This document shows positions 42,461 through 54,243 of a stretch of DNA of 64,000 nucleotides, piece by piece (position 1 is the first letter of the stretch; the number at the start of each line of letters is the position of its first letter). Position numbers and translations under genes: made by a program. Origin of the DNA: Datisca glomerata (Eukaryota > Streptophyta > Magnoliopsida > Cucurbitales > Datiscaceae); NCBI GenBank assembly GCA_003255025.1, contig QANY01004038.1, forward strand, positions 1,320,793-1,384,792, given 5' to 3'. Under the pieces are notes generated by a model. That model made no database searches. It saw nothing but the letters and a program-made list of their open reading frames with translations, and was not told where the DNA came from.

Positions 42461-44939
42461 AAAAAATGAATCTTATGTCCCCTTCAGCTGTACTCTTCAC
42501 AAGAAGTGGCACAAGTATGTCCCATTCAGATTTATTTATGCTTCCTACACATAGATCAATTCATCCTAAAAGGTACGTGGAGCGTGATTGCAAAACATAA
42601 TTAAAGAGTGCATCGGTATTTAACCTTCTATTTTTAATGATAACAAATCTAAAAATTATAAACAAGTAATTTCAAAGGCATAACAAAAATATAAGCAAGC
42701 AATTCTAAAGACCAACATCAATTTATGATTCAATGTAAAAAAGCATGTGGTTCTTGTCATTATAAACTTATAGTCACTAGCATAACTTTCACTTACAAAC
42801 AATAAAAATACAAAGTATTCTCATAAATCCATAATAAACTGCATACTAATTGTAAAGCAAAATAAAAGTACAAAGAAATAACATATGTCTATTTAATGAA
42901 CATGAACCAAGTAATGTAATTGCAAGTTAATTTTAACTCATCTTATTTTCTAATTAATCTCTATGTTCCTCTAACTACTCTAGGAAAAGGTACATCCCAA
43001 ATATAGATTCAAACGAAATAGAAATATCCCAAATATAGATTCAAACGAAATAGAAATGACTCTGCTATCACCTCAGCTTGTAAATATATGAGTATTGAAG
43101 CCAGAAAAGAAAGGGAAAAAATCAATACCACTTTAAAAAAGAAAATCAAAACTACATTAACAAAATCAAGGGTAAAAACAAAAATGAACAATCCTACCAT
43201 GAAAAACAAAAAGAAAAACAATTGAGTAAGAAAAGATCTACAAATAAAATCACGGGACTCGTTTTGTAAACTTAATAACCACTCAATACTCAAGAGCCAG
43301 ATACTAAATTAGCCCTTCTTTACTTTTAGACCCCACCATCTGTCCTTGAACCATAAAAAATGTACTTTGCTAGCTTTTCAATAGAAGTGGAACTCAAATC
43401 ATCCAAACTTCAAATTTAACTCAGCTTAATGCTAGTTCCTTTTTTTATGTCTATGCTAACTGCAGACAGAGGAGGAGTGGTGTTCATAGTTCAGATTTAA
43501 AGAATGAGCAATTACAAGAATCATAAGTCGCATCATATCAAGAGTATAATAAATAAAAAAGAGTTCCAACAAAAAAAAAACCCTCACTAAGGAAATAAAA
43601 AGTATTCGGGCAATTGCAGCGGAATGGTAACTTTGTTTGAGATATTCTATTACATATTATATTCCTGGCATTTTCTAAAAATATTGTAAAGAACGTGAAA
43701 GTACAGTAGAGTATTAAAGATTAAAGTGAAGTCAAGCACTTCGTTTGGAAGACAGGAAAATATAGTGGGAGATAAGAAATTAAGTTATCCGTGTACTTTA
43801 CAGTTTAAACTCCACCTAAATTCTTTCTCTTTAGTTTTAATTTTCTTAATTTGGTCTTTGTCCTTTTCATTTTGCTCCAATTCGTTATTTCATCCATTTC
43901 TGTCCAATTTTGTACACCTTTTTAACCTTTTTTAGCTCTTTGTTTGTTTATTTGATCCATTATTATTCTTATTCATACCTATAATTGTATATAGTTTATT
44001 TTTATGGTGTATATTTCTTTTCATAATCCATAATTTTGCACACATACACTAGCCTCGTACCAGAGCTTTCCCTTTAGGATTAGTGAGAATGAGTAGTGAA
44101 ATGTTTTCGTAGAATTGCGGTTCCATGCAGGTTCATGAAAGTTCTCACTCAGGTCAACCTTTGGGAATACTATTTTGGGCCCCTGTTATTCCGTTTGAAT
44201 AATAGTATGGACAATCTGAGAGCCTATTAAGAGATTTTAGACCTTAACCACATGTATCTTGACAACCTTAAAACCTCCCACAATGAGCAATAAAAAACAA
44301 ATCATATGGTCTTTCAAATGTGTTACGTAGGACGCGTTTAATATTTTTGCGGTACTTGTTATCTGTCATAATTTGTTTTTCAAATTGAGTCATCATCATC
44401 ATCATCATCGACATCAACCATCATATCATCATCCTCATCCTCATCCTCATCCTCATCCTCATCCTCATCCTCATCCTCATCCTCATCCTCATCCTCATCA
44501 TCATCCCCATCCACATCACTAAGATACATCATTGATTACTATTATCACCATTTTAGCATACAAATAGAATAATTTTTTGGTAACAAATCTTCTTTCCATT
44601 TTTTGTAGAATTTCCATTAACACCATCCATCGACATTTTTTTAATTCATGATTTGTATACAATTCTCCATTTCACGTATTAGAAGTCCATTATTTCTTTT
44701 ATGCATTGTAGGTTTATCCTTTAGTTCATGCATCATAGGTTCATCACTTACTTTAGGTTCATTGACTCTTCCATGCATTGAGGTTTATTTCATTCTTTCA
44801 TGAATTATAGTTCATTTCTTTCCCTTATGCATATACTAATATTATTTTCTTTTTTCATTAAAAAAATATAAAAGAAAAAAAAGAAACTTATTGAGTTCGC
44901 CTCCGTTATCTTTAAAAAGTAAAATCTCAAGCTAGAATC
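42461..44939. other. No gene recognised; minor repeats
   Basis: A 32-base tandem duplication (ATCCCAAATATAGATTCAAA at 42994 and 43026) and a hexanucleotide array at 44395-44520 are present. The part after about 44050 probably is the leader of the gypsy gag starting at 44940. The open frames here (for example 43009-43293 minus and 43726-43935) have no recognisable domain. Confidence 0.5.
44395..44520. repeat. (TCATCC)n hexanucleotide array
   Basis: About eleven consecutive CCTCAT units (44434-44500) are flanked by ATC trinucleotide runs on both sides. The hexamer looks like a variant expanded within an older (ATC)n run. Confidence 0.9.
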
Positions 44940-46330
44940 ATGGATAACCAATCGAGAGCAATCGTGAGAGAAAATGAAATAAGAAATTAGGGAGCTGAAA
45001 GTGCAAATGGCGAGAGTCCTGGAATTCCTCGCCACAGCAAAGGAAACACATGTCTTGAAAATGTGCAATGGGCTCAATCATTACAAGATCAATTGTCAAA
45101 TGATACTTCACCTTACCCTCCTCGGTTCACTCCAACCTATCAACGTCATCAGACTGAACACTTTCAGCATGCTACGTCGCTACCTATAAATATCCAACAT
45201 TATTCTTTACCAAATGTCCAGGAAATAATGCAACGGAGGAAAATTGGGTACAATACATCGACAATGGTAGCTGACCACAATCAAGTTTTCACCCGATGTT
45301 GATGACCCAAAGGTGCAGAGGCTTGTTACCAAACCAAGCGAAGAACCGCTGTTGAAAGATAAGCTGGATTTTTTAGAGGAGAGACTACACGCCATTGAAG
45401 GGTCAGATGTATATGGTACCATTGATGCCACTCAATTATGTTTGGTCCCAGATATAACCATCCCACACAAATTCAAACTACTTGAGTTTGAAAAATATGA
45501 TGGTAGTACATGCCCAAGAAATCACCTTATTATGTACTGCAGAAAGATGGTTGCTTGTGAAAATGATGATAAGTTACTGATTCATTTCTTCAAGATAGCT
45601 TGATAGAGGCTGCATCTCACTGGTATATCCAGTTAGATGACAAACATATTTAGAAATAAAAAGATTTAGTTGTTGCTTTCTTAAGACAAAACAATTACAA
45701 CATAGACAAAGCTCATGATCGTCTAGATCTACAAACGATGGAGAAAAAGCCTACTGAAGGCTTTAAAGATTATGTGCAAAGGTGGGAGAATTAGCTACTC
45801 AGGTACACCCCCATTGTAAAAAAAGAGATGGCTGTGATGTTTATTAACACATTGAGATCTTCATTCTATGATATGATGATTGAAAAAGCTTTAAACAATT
45901 TATCTGACATTATAGTCATTGGTGAAAATATTGAATATGGGGTAAAGAATGGAAGAATTTCATAAATCATATAAGATACATCATTCGTAAAAAAGGGATC
46001 GTCGTTGAAGTGAAAAGAAAGGGGATATATAGATGATCAATTTTTTGGAACTCCACACAAGCTGCAAACCCGAGGTCGGGATTTCAAAAGTATAGTGAAA
46101 GTCCAAAATCTAAAACGTTATATGTGGTAAATAGCTCACAAATTTCGTACAATTATCACTCTCAATAATTATCATTTCAAAACAACCCAAGACCCAGTTT
46201 TATACCACCGACTCACCAGCAAAATGTTGGTCAAGTTGATCAGCCTCTGAGGGGAAATAGAAATAATCAATGTTTTGTCCAATATGATCCAATTCCCACG
46301 TCTTACACAGAACTCCTACCATAATTGACT
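44940..46330 (+). pseudogene. Ty3/gypsy gag relic (Tat/Ogre-like)
   Basis: From MDNQSRAIVRENE (44940) the frames give ARVLEFLATAKETH, VQWAQSLQDQLSNDTSPYPP, then the long frame 45313-45603 with KLDFLEERLHAIEGSDVYGT, DATQLCLVPDITIPHKFKLL, EFEKYDGSTCPRNHL and MYCRKMVACENDDKLLIHFF. It continues in other frames through EKKPTEGFKDYVQRW-type and KEMAVMFINTLRSSFYDMMI, then VIGENIEYGVKNGRI, ending at PIPTSYTELLP (about 46320). This is the retrotransposon gag domain of large gypsy elements. Stops and frameshifts are frequent. It is cut off abruptly near 46330, where the SKI3-like region's leader begins; no pol follows. Confidence 0.85.
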
Positions 46331-46897
46331 ATCTCTTCTCTTAGCTTCAACCTCTCTTTCTCTCACCGATCTTAGGGCTCACTGAATATCACATTCTCTC
46401 TAAAGTGCCTATGTTCTCTCTGTAATGAAGCGCCTTTATTCTCTCCGCAACGAAGCATTTATGTTCTCTCATCTCTCCGCAGCGAAGCTCACAAACGGGT
46501 CTCTCTAGAACGAAGCTTTCCTCACTAGGCGAAGCTCTTTCTCAGGTATTTCTTGCATGTGTCACTATTTTTTCATTACTTTCTCTCCTCCCCCTGACCT
46601 AAACGTGAGATAATTTCTTTGATTGTTTTCCAATCAGCTATAGCCGACGTGTATTTAAAAAAAAACAAGCAAAAAACAAGATACGCAGAGAATGAGGAAA
46701 AGAGGGAGAGAATAAATTCAGGCGCGAACTACACAGGCGAGCCACAACCAATGTGTTAAGGTTTGATATCAGATCCCTGATATTGAATGCAATACGGTAC
46801 TTTCGGCATTACCTTAGGTTCTCTATTTTGTTATCCATCTTGCTGATAAATCTATAAAAAATTCATATCAGACGTTTCCCCCACTTTTTTTACTCAG
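46331..46897 (+). other. Leader-like sequence upstream of the SKI3-like fragment
   Basis: This CT-rich stretch contains several CGAAGC words (46410-46530), then a GGTATTT donor-like step at about 46545 and a TTTTTTTACTCAG acceptor at 46885-46897. It may be the 5' untranslated exon and first intron of the host-derived gene. That is inference from position and splice signals only. Confidence 0.35.
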
Positions 46898-49888
46898 GAA
46901 GAAGGAGGCGAATTGTCTACCTTTAGACAATTGCAAGAATTGGTGGATGCTCACCCAGATGATCCCTCCTTTCGTTTTGATCTTGTAACTTCCCCTCTCC
47001 ATTACTCCATTGCTCACTTATTTCATTTCCAACAGAAAAAGAAAGCATCGCAATTTTATTTTTCATTGGTTATAGTTATTAAGTTAAGAAACAAAAACCG
47101 GCTTTTATATAAATCACAAGGGCTTTTCCTCAGGGAAAAGATGTCCGGCAAACAAAAAGCAGAGGCGGCTGAACATTTCCTAAAATTTTCCAAGTCAAAC
47201 CCCCTGAATGGTGTTGCCTTCCAATACCTCAGACATTACTACGCCGTTGTTTCTGTTGATATCGAGAGAGCACTCAAGTGTTACCAAAGAGCCATCGCCC
47301 TCAATTCGAAGGACTCTATTTCTGGAGTGGGTTGTACTTCCCTATTTACTCTTTTTGTATAGCTATATTATTGACATTGTAAGTAATGATGTCCTTGAAA
47401 ATGTTGTTCAATAATTCGTTAAGTAACTGATAGTAAAATTAGGAAGCATTATGTGATTTGTTGGACCAAGGAGGTTAGGAGAATTTGGAGGTAGCAGTTT
47501 GTAAAGAAGCTTCAGAGAGGTCACCGAGGGTCTTTTGGCCCTTAAGGAGATTGGGGTACTTACAGGTGAACTCACTTTTTGTTGCCTATTCTTGGTCCTC
47601 CCCTTCTCATCTCGAGATACATTAATGCATATTGATTAAGAAAACAATACATATCTCATGGCAGGTCAACCAAAAGAAATGGTATGATCTTGTTTAAAGG
47701 CCTTCAACATGCCATCCGAGGCTATCCTGCTAGTGCTGATTTGTGGGAGGTAGGTCTTTCACCAAATACTGCACTTTTTGCAACTAGAAGTTATGAACAA
47801 AAGTTGCAAATCATAGAAGATAGATGATATGGATCTTTCTATTTCCGTGTTTCAGCACTTTTGGGGCATTTTTGTTTGTTTTGAACTGTGATGGATGGTC
47901 AATCATGGGTGGGTTAGGTTCTGAATGGAAATAAGTTTAGCATGTATAGTTTATTAGGCTGGTTCAGGTTTGTAGAAGGAACAGAAAAAGATTGAGGCAA
48001 GACTGTTTGAGTGTTATGGCATGTGACTAGTGGCTTGAAAATAAATTAGACACAAACCCTTAGCAATTACACTTGGGTCTCTTAATTATTAACACCTAGG
48101 TAGAAGACATTTATGCCTTCCTAAGATGGTTTTCTAGCTGCTACAAATTACTTCAATAATGTATATATAATTAAAAGACTACATATATTTATTAGGCTTC
48201 CTGGGTAAAAACAATTAGCGACTAGACAAATTGTAACCTTTTTTGTCATGGAACAATTTGGAACTTCGAATAGGGAAACTTACTAAAATTCTTTCTTTGG
48301 AACTCATTGAAACTACATAAACTATTCCTCATTCAAATTAGGGAAGTATTTTAAAATTGTGTTATGTTCTAATTAACAATTTGAAGTTTGGAATCAACCC
48401 TTTGATTTCTTTTGTAATGTATGTACTCAAGATTGTGTTGAAAATGGATGTGTTTAACTATATCTACCATGTCAATACTTTTAAATCATAATTATGGTTA
48501 TTAAAATCGTAATCTTGATTGACATCAGTGGGTCCAATTGATCCTCTCCTTCCTTTTTCTTAAGGCAAATTATGTTTATATCTCATAGGGACATTTATTA
48601 ATAGAACTCTGCTTCTTCATCACTTTCTCTTTCCCTCCCATATGGCCACCTTCAAGCATAAATGCTGATTTTGTTGAGTTCATTATGTTGGGTTCAGGTG
48701 TTAGTAATATGGAAATATAATTTGTTATCTTACAACTTTTCATTCTACATGGAATTCTCTTCTTGATAGCCTTCGGCACAACAATTTGCTGTACTAGGTA
48801 TATTGCGTATTAAAGATCATTTTGGGGGTGGTGGTTTGGCATATAAAGGTAAACTCTAAATGGAGTTTTTGTGTTGCTACTCTACATAGAGTGAGGTGGC
48901 TTATGATTTGCTTTGGTTGTTTTGCCTAGCGGTTAAATGAAGCAAACAATTTCTCTTTTCTTTCCCCATTGCTGTCTAAGTGTTTGTCTTCGCCGATATA
49001 CCGAAAAAAGGATGTGAAATCAATTGGCAAGACATGCATTTGATGTTGGGTATTCTTTCATTCCCAATATGAGTGTACCTTTTGTTTTCCAATATCGACA
49101 TGCTTTTTTTCATTGAAAGATGTCTAATTGACCTGGCGTTTGAGAAATGTTCCTCGTTCATTTTGCAAAGAATGAACAGAAGATGAAACACTATGCTACT
49201 GAAATGTTATGCATATTTCAATAATAATTATGGCCCCTATTTTTTTTATAAAAAAGTATTTTAGGGTTATTATTAATTTTGGAAAATATGTGAGACAAGG
49301 ACCGAATTGGTGACATTGAAACTTTGGTGATCAAATTGACAAGGCCACAAATTTATGGGTGTAAAATGTAATTTTATCCCACGACCACTATTCATTTAAC
49401 TAGTTACTGGAGTTGATGTTCTGTTATCTTCACATAAAAGTGGCCTGTATGCAGTTGGAAAGTCAGGCACTTATCAAAACAGTAGTATTTCCAAACAACT
49501 AGATATTTGTATGATTGGGTGTTGGATTTGATTTATGATCCATCTATTTCATTCAACTTTAAGCAAAGAGTTGTCTTGTATCATTATGTTATAGTTATTA
49601 TTTTCAAACAGTCAATGCAAGTCTTGCTTTCGTGTTGCATTTGATGTTCATTTTTTCTTGGGTATCAAATTGGATATATTATTTCTGATGTGCTATGGAC
49701 AAATTTGACAGAAATGAGGACTGCAGAACTCTTCTTCCACTTGTATTTGGCTGTTGGACAGTCAAAACTGGGTATAACCCATCGACCATTGCGTTTTGTC
49801 AGAGTCCAGAGAAATGGATTCTTCGAGCAATCCATACAAATCCTTCTTGTAGGAGACATTTTGATCTTGTCATGAAGCATCACTAAGA
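46898..49888 (+). pseudogene. SKI3-like TPR protein gene fragment, internally deleted
   Basis: Four exon-like blocks with splice signals resemble the N-terminus of plant SKI3 (SUPERKILLER 3), the TPR scaffold of the Ski complex that feeds RNA to the cytoplasmic exosome. They are 46898-46984 (EEGGELSTFRQLQELVDAHP, DDPSFRFDL), 47134-47336 (AEAAEHFLKFSKSNPLNGVA, ALKCYQRAIALNSKDS), 47443-47575 (EALCDLLDQGG, stop, ENLEVAVCKEASERSPRVFW) and 47665-47749 (VNQKKWYDLV, frameshift, GLQHAIRGYPASADLWE). A last block at 49690-49888 (STIAFCQSPEKWILRAIHTN, PSC) resembles the C-terminal end. The roughly 1000 middle residues are missing. There is a TAG at 47476, a frameshift near 47695 and a damaged first donor. 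The family call is firm as TPR and moderate as SKI3. Confidence 0.65.
47750..49689. other. Non-coding stretch inside the SKI3-like region
   Basis: No further TPR-coding exon was found here on either strand. It may be one large intron plus unrelated insertions. A segment at about 49260-49385 looks like a fragment of a MITE terminus (GGAAAATATGTGAGACAAGG to AATTTTATCCC), but no partner end was seen. Confidence 0.35.
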
Positions 49889-50199
49889 CACTTACATACT
49901 CCACCACCTCCTCACCAAGAAAAACCACCAAGTAGACCTCCTAGGATACCTCCACCTTCAGTATCTAGATGTGAATTTATACTAGATTTTAGATTTTTTT
50001 TGGATAAATTACTTTTACTTGCTCTATGTAAAAATCAATATGTAATTATCATTTTGAGATATGATTTCTAATAGACAATTAGTATGTAACAATTTTGACT
50101 AATTAAATAAAATGATATGTGATTTTGTTATTTTGTGATATTTTCTGAAAGATATTTTTTTATATTTGTACAATTTTAAGTATAAGTAAGAAAAAAAGT

Positions 50200-50520
50200 T
50201 ATAAAAAGTATTTAATAACATTAACAAAATAATAAGTAATGAAAAATGTTATGAAAAACCTACTATAGCATTTATAAAACGTTATAATTATAAAAGACCT
50301 ACTACAGCATTTATAAAACTCTATGAAATGTTTTTCATAGCGTTTTTTTAACGCTATTGAAAACATTTGATAGCGTTTAAAAAGTACTATCGTAGACTTT
50401 TTTATAACGTTTAAAAAAGCTATCATAGGTAGCGGACTTTTAATAACGTAGGTATACATAGCGCTTTCGGAAACGCTATCAAAATCCTACGATAACATTT
50501 TTTGGCCGCTATCTGATTTT
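50200..50520. mobile_element. CACTA-like subterminal-repeat remnant
   Basis: Repeated inverted motifs built on ATAGCGTTT..AAACGCTAT occur (50330, 50370, 50420, 50460, 50480), a known style of plant CACTA subterminal array. No terminus or transposase adjoins it. It is directly followed by a gypsy LTR piece. The motif differs from those of the other three CACTA arrays in this window. The interval 49889-50199 shows only a short proline-rich frame near 49890. Confidence 0.5.
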
Positions 50521-50524
50521 TGGT

Positions 50525-51111
50525 TTCACCTTTTCGGAGTGCAGAGTGGTGCTCCTGAAAAAAGTCTCTTGTATGTACCTCACAAGTTAACAAACGTGTA
50601 ATCTCTGTTCTGTTTGGGGTGTAGTGGCGAGCTCTAATAGAAATTGACCAGCGAACTTTATAAGAAAGATTTGTAAACTCTTAACAAATGATTTGTGAGT
50701 TGTATGTGATTGCAATTATAGTGATGTTATGAATGTAAACTTTTGCTTACAGAGTATATTTTCATACTCACTCAGTTTATTCTAAAATTTTCAGATGATG
50801 ATGAAGAATTCGATACGATGAGGTTTAAAGTGTCTCGCATGGGACAAGAGTCATTAAGTTTTAAAACATTTGGTGTTTAACTGTTTTCTTTTATTTTCAT
50901 CATTTACACTTTTAACAGTTTATTAATTGGTTACTAAACGTTTTAGTTTTAAACTGATGTTGGGTGAATACTTTTAAATGATTTGAATTGTATAAATTTA
51001 TGTTTCTATTTTATTTGCACTCTCAATTTATAAAAAAAAAAATTAATCTATCTTCCGCGAGCTTTTACATAAAATTTTAAAGTAATCTTAATTTGTTTTA
51101 GGGCGGTTACA
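50525..51111 (+). repeat. Solo/truncated Tekay-like gypsy LTR
   Basis: Matches 35500-36245 along about 580 bases in the same orientation and ends in GGGCGGTTACA, the expected LTR end. No primer-binding site or internal region follows, so it is a solo or truncated LTR. The sequence after it, to about 51540, holds at best a degraded minus-strand copia scrap (near 51110-51190) that I cannot support further. Confidence 0.65.
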
Positions 51112-51539
51112 TAAAGTATCTACAAATCTACCTAGAATATCAATGTGAAAAGGGTCCAGAACTTCAGTATGAATTAGATCCAAAGGATTCGAAGATCGAC
51201 TAATAAAGGCATTTTATTTTATCAAAGCATGTTTAGCTCCAAATATTGTAGAATCCATAGAAAAAACTATAAGCATGAATACCAAATAGCATCATACAAG
51301 AACTCAAAATTGTACTTGTCCATCTATGTAAATTTTTGAACACAAACTAGTCTTTCCTTTATATGATTTCTTAAGCCTTTATTGAACCAACACAATGATA
51401 GTTACCTTTCATAAGCTCTTAAAGGTAATGAACTTAAGTTGACTCTTGCTATACATAAAATGAGACATAATCATCTAACAATAGAAGCATCGACCAATCT
51501 TTTGTATTTCATCTTGATGTAATCTGATGTACTATTTTA

Positions 51540-53092
51540 GAGGTAGTATCGATGTAATATTTGAATATTTGAATTATATTCACTCTTGACCACGACTCTC
51601 ATTTTCAGGATATTAAGCTAATATCATGTAGCCTGGACCATGAGATAGCTCAGTATTGTATTTACAGGATCAACATAGATTCTGACATGTTCAGAACCAT
51701 GAGGATTCTCATGCTTTACATTGTTGCCGTCATACTGTAGTTGTTCATCAAACCATGACACTCCATAGACGTATTATTCCATATTTGATACCTACTGTAT
51801 TTTATGGAGTTGCGAGGCTTGGGTTTATCGCCCTTGAGTAGCACTTGATCACATATTTTGTGGAGAGATGGCTTTATGAAATACATACATTTCATATGGA
51901 ACATGGTGAGTCGACCATTCTACAGGATGTGCAAATACTACTTACAGTTTATAGGATGACAGTCAGGTGTATTGCACATTTAGAGTGGCCAAGAATATGT
52001 AGAGATTTGTTAGGTTTTTGACCAAGGCCACATGATTTATAGGGATCATGTTTAAATATGTCGTGTTTAATTGCACATTTTCCCATTAGTTGATGATGAG
52101 CTTTATGTGCAATGTTATGCATGTGCATATATTCTGCAACCTATTGGAGGTACCCTTTTGTGATAAGTCAAACACTAAGGTCCACTTGATGTTCTTGCCT
52201 TTACTAGAAGACTTTACTGAGGCTAGTCAATACAGTTGGGGTAATGCATGCCTTGCACTTGATGTTCTTGCCTTTATTGGAAGGCTATGCTTTTTATATA
52301 TAATATGGTTTTCATAGGTAACACTCAGGTTTTGTCATATTATTTATAATATACTTTTTATAGGTTATATGGGAACATTATAATGATATCATCTATACAC
52401 TTCCTGAATATTGCATCATGCACGGAGACATATGACGGACAATCTCTCTCCTCATATGTTTTCATATAGTGGAATGGAATCAACTAGATCGTGTTCTAAG
52501 TCAATTAATAGGTTTATGGTTATTTCAATAGTAATTGATATAGCAACTTTTATCTATGCAGGCAGACAAATTGGACGATATTAACAACTTGACACTAGAT
52601 GATGTTGAGCCATCTTGGATAATGCCTCAGATTTGTAATGTGTGTGAGACAGCAGTACATGCAGTAAGACAAAACAAATGCAGCTTATCAAGCTCACTTG
52701 TCTAGAAGCATGCAATGCATCGTCTCAAAGAAAGCAAGAACAATATATGCATCGACACAAACCATACATGCCTCAGCAAGAGTCATACACGCCGCTAGTC
52801 TTTTATATATTTGGAGGTGAGTCAGTGACTCAACTTGGTTCCACTTCTGAACCATTTCATCAACCTCAATGCCATAGAGGATGATGAGATGTAGCTCCCG
52901 GAAGAGGAGGTAGAAGGCGTGCCCGAAACTGACCTATTGTGGAATATGCTCTTATTATGGAGGAAGACACAACTATTGTGGAGGAAGACGCAACTATTGT
53001 GGAGGAAGGTTCGTTATAAGTAACTTAATTAAAAACATTTGAAAGACGTCCTAGAAGCATAAGAAGACGACCAACGTGTGGAACATGATGGA
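51540..53092 (+). pseudogene. Second plant mobile domain gene relic (MULE-borne)
   Basis: It aligns with 32570-34667. Recognisable are RRIIPYLIPTVFYGVARLGF (about 51770), a degraded LQDVQI region (51925), DKSNTKVHLMFLPLLEDFTE with ASQYSWGNACLA (52160-52260), LDDVEPSWIMPQI (52600) and a Gln/Pro segment with PLVFYIFGGESVTQLGSTSE (52790-52850), then an acidic repeat and a basic RRPTCGT tail. Compared with the first copy, the segment matching 33260-33640 is missing and a piece of about 25 bases (CTTGATGTTCTTGCCTTTA) is duplicated at the junction (52180 and 52258). Several stops are present. No mudrA precedes it. Confidence 0.8.
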
Positions 53093-53309
53093 CTTGTTTG
53101 ATACTTTTTAGTCTTATTATTATGAACAAACATTTTTAAAATAATCATATTGAATTTGTGCTGGTGTTTTTTTTATCATACTAGAGTCTAAATAGTCTTT
53201 TGAATCATGTTTTGCTCTTTATGTTTTCATGATTTATTAAAATGCAAATTGCTTATCATTTCTATTGATTTTATGGTTATGCAGGTTTGTATTGGGTGAA
53301 GTCTGAAAA

Positions 53310-53640
53310 TGGGGGAAGAGGGAAGCATTGACACTGAAATCGTCTTTACAAAATATGATTTTAGTTGAAAATGAAAATAACTAAATTCGTCCTTTTGAAA
53401 AATGATTTCAATATCTAAGGAAGTCGTCTTTGCAAAAAACGAGTTTAGGTACAAGTGGAAATCATATTTTACAAAGACGATTTCCGAGCCTTAAACATTC
53501 ACAGTTGTTTGAATAAAAGTAATTATCTTTTATAAAAATGACTTCATCCAATTGGAAATTTCGATGTGACCAAAGCTACCCTAATTTTAAAATTAAGTCA
53601 CAAACATCCTTATTTTAATCATTGTTTTTAAAACCCGCAA
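53310..53640. mobile_element. MULE right end, related to 34830-34988
   Basis: It carries CGTCTTTACAAAATATGATT, GTCGTCTTTGCAAAAAACGA and TTTTACAAAGACGATTTCC arrays, then CTACCCTAATTTTAAAATTA, which matches CTACCTTAGTTTTGGAATTA of the first MULE. It lies 220 bases after the second PMD relic, as in the first element. The left end of this MULE is missing. From 53641 to 54243 I see nothing recognisable. Confidence 0.65.
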
Positions 53641-54243
53641 ATGGATTTCATGAATTTTGCCACCAAAATTTGAAGTCATCCGTGTAGTCACGTGCAAAAG
53701 AGGGACATTGGCAGTGCCAATATGTTTCCTTTTTCATTCAGCACTAAAGTGAAGTGCCGGTCACCTGATGTTGGGGTCCTGTCTAAAGGAAATGCATTAA
53801 AATCGTTAATATAGGGAACACAAATTGCTTGAATGCAGACTATTGTCGGGTAAATTGGTTAGGAAGGTAATATTCGACATAGGCTGTTATTGGTTACTTC
53901 ACCCACACACGAATCTCCCAATCTCTAGGTCCCCAGGGAAAATAAATCTTGCCCACATTCATCTAATCAAATAAAAAACGTCTCGGTTGTGTAGTAATTT
54001 ATCAGTTAACAATTAAGGGCCTAACAAGATAAAATGAAAGGGCATAAAAAGACAAGGTTCTTTTCGAATTCCCTATCATAGAAGAAATCGAAGAATTTGA
54101 CAAGCAACTTTATTGGATTTGTAGATCGGACATATCTTTCTCAATGAGTGGAGGCGAAAAGGACTAAAATCTCAGGAAATAAGCATAAAGCAACATTTGT
54201 GGGAGTTAGCTTGGACCACCAATAGATCTGTGCAATGTATCCG

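Noticed and set aside
44805..45077. 90-residue minus-strand frame
   Set aside because: It is the antisense of the gypsy gag start and leader.
49889..49990. Short proline-rich frame (PPPPHQEKPP) as a gene
   Set aside because: Only about 35 residues, no start, and adjacent to a pseudogene; not supportable as a separate gene.
51112..51300. Possible minus-strand copia integrase start (NPLDLIHTE-like)
   Set aside because: The match is short and the flanking motifs do not continue in any frame.
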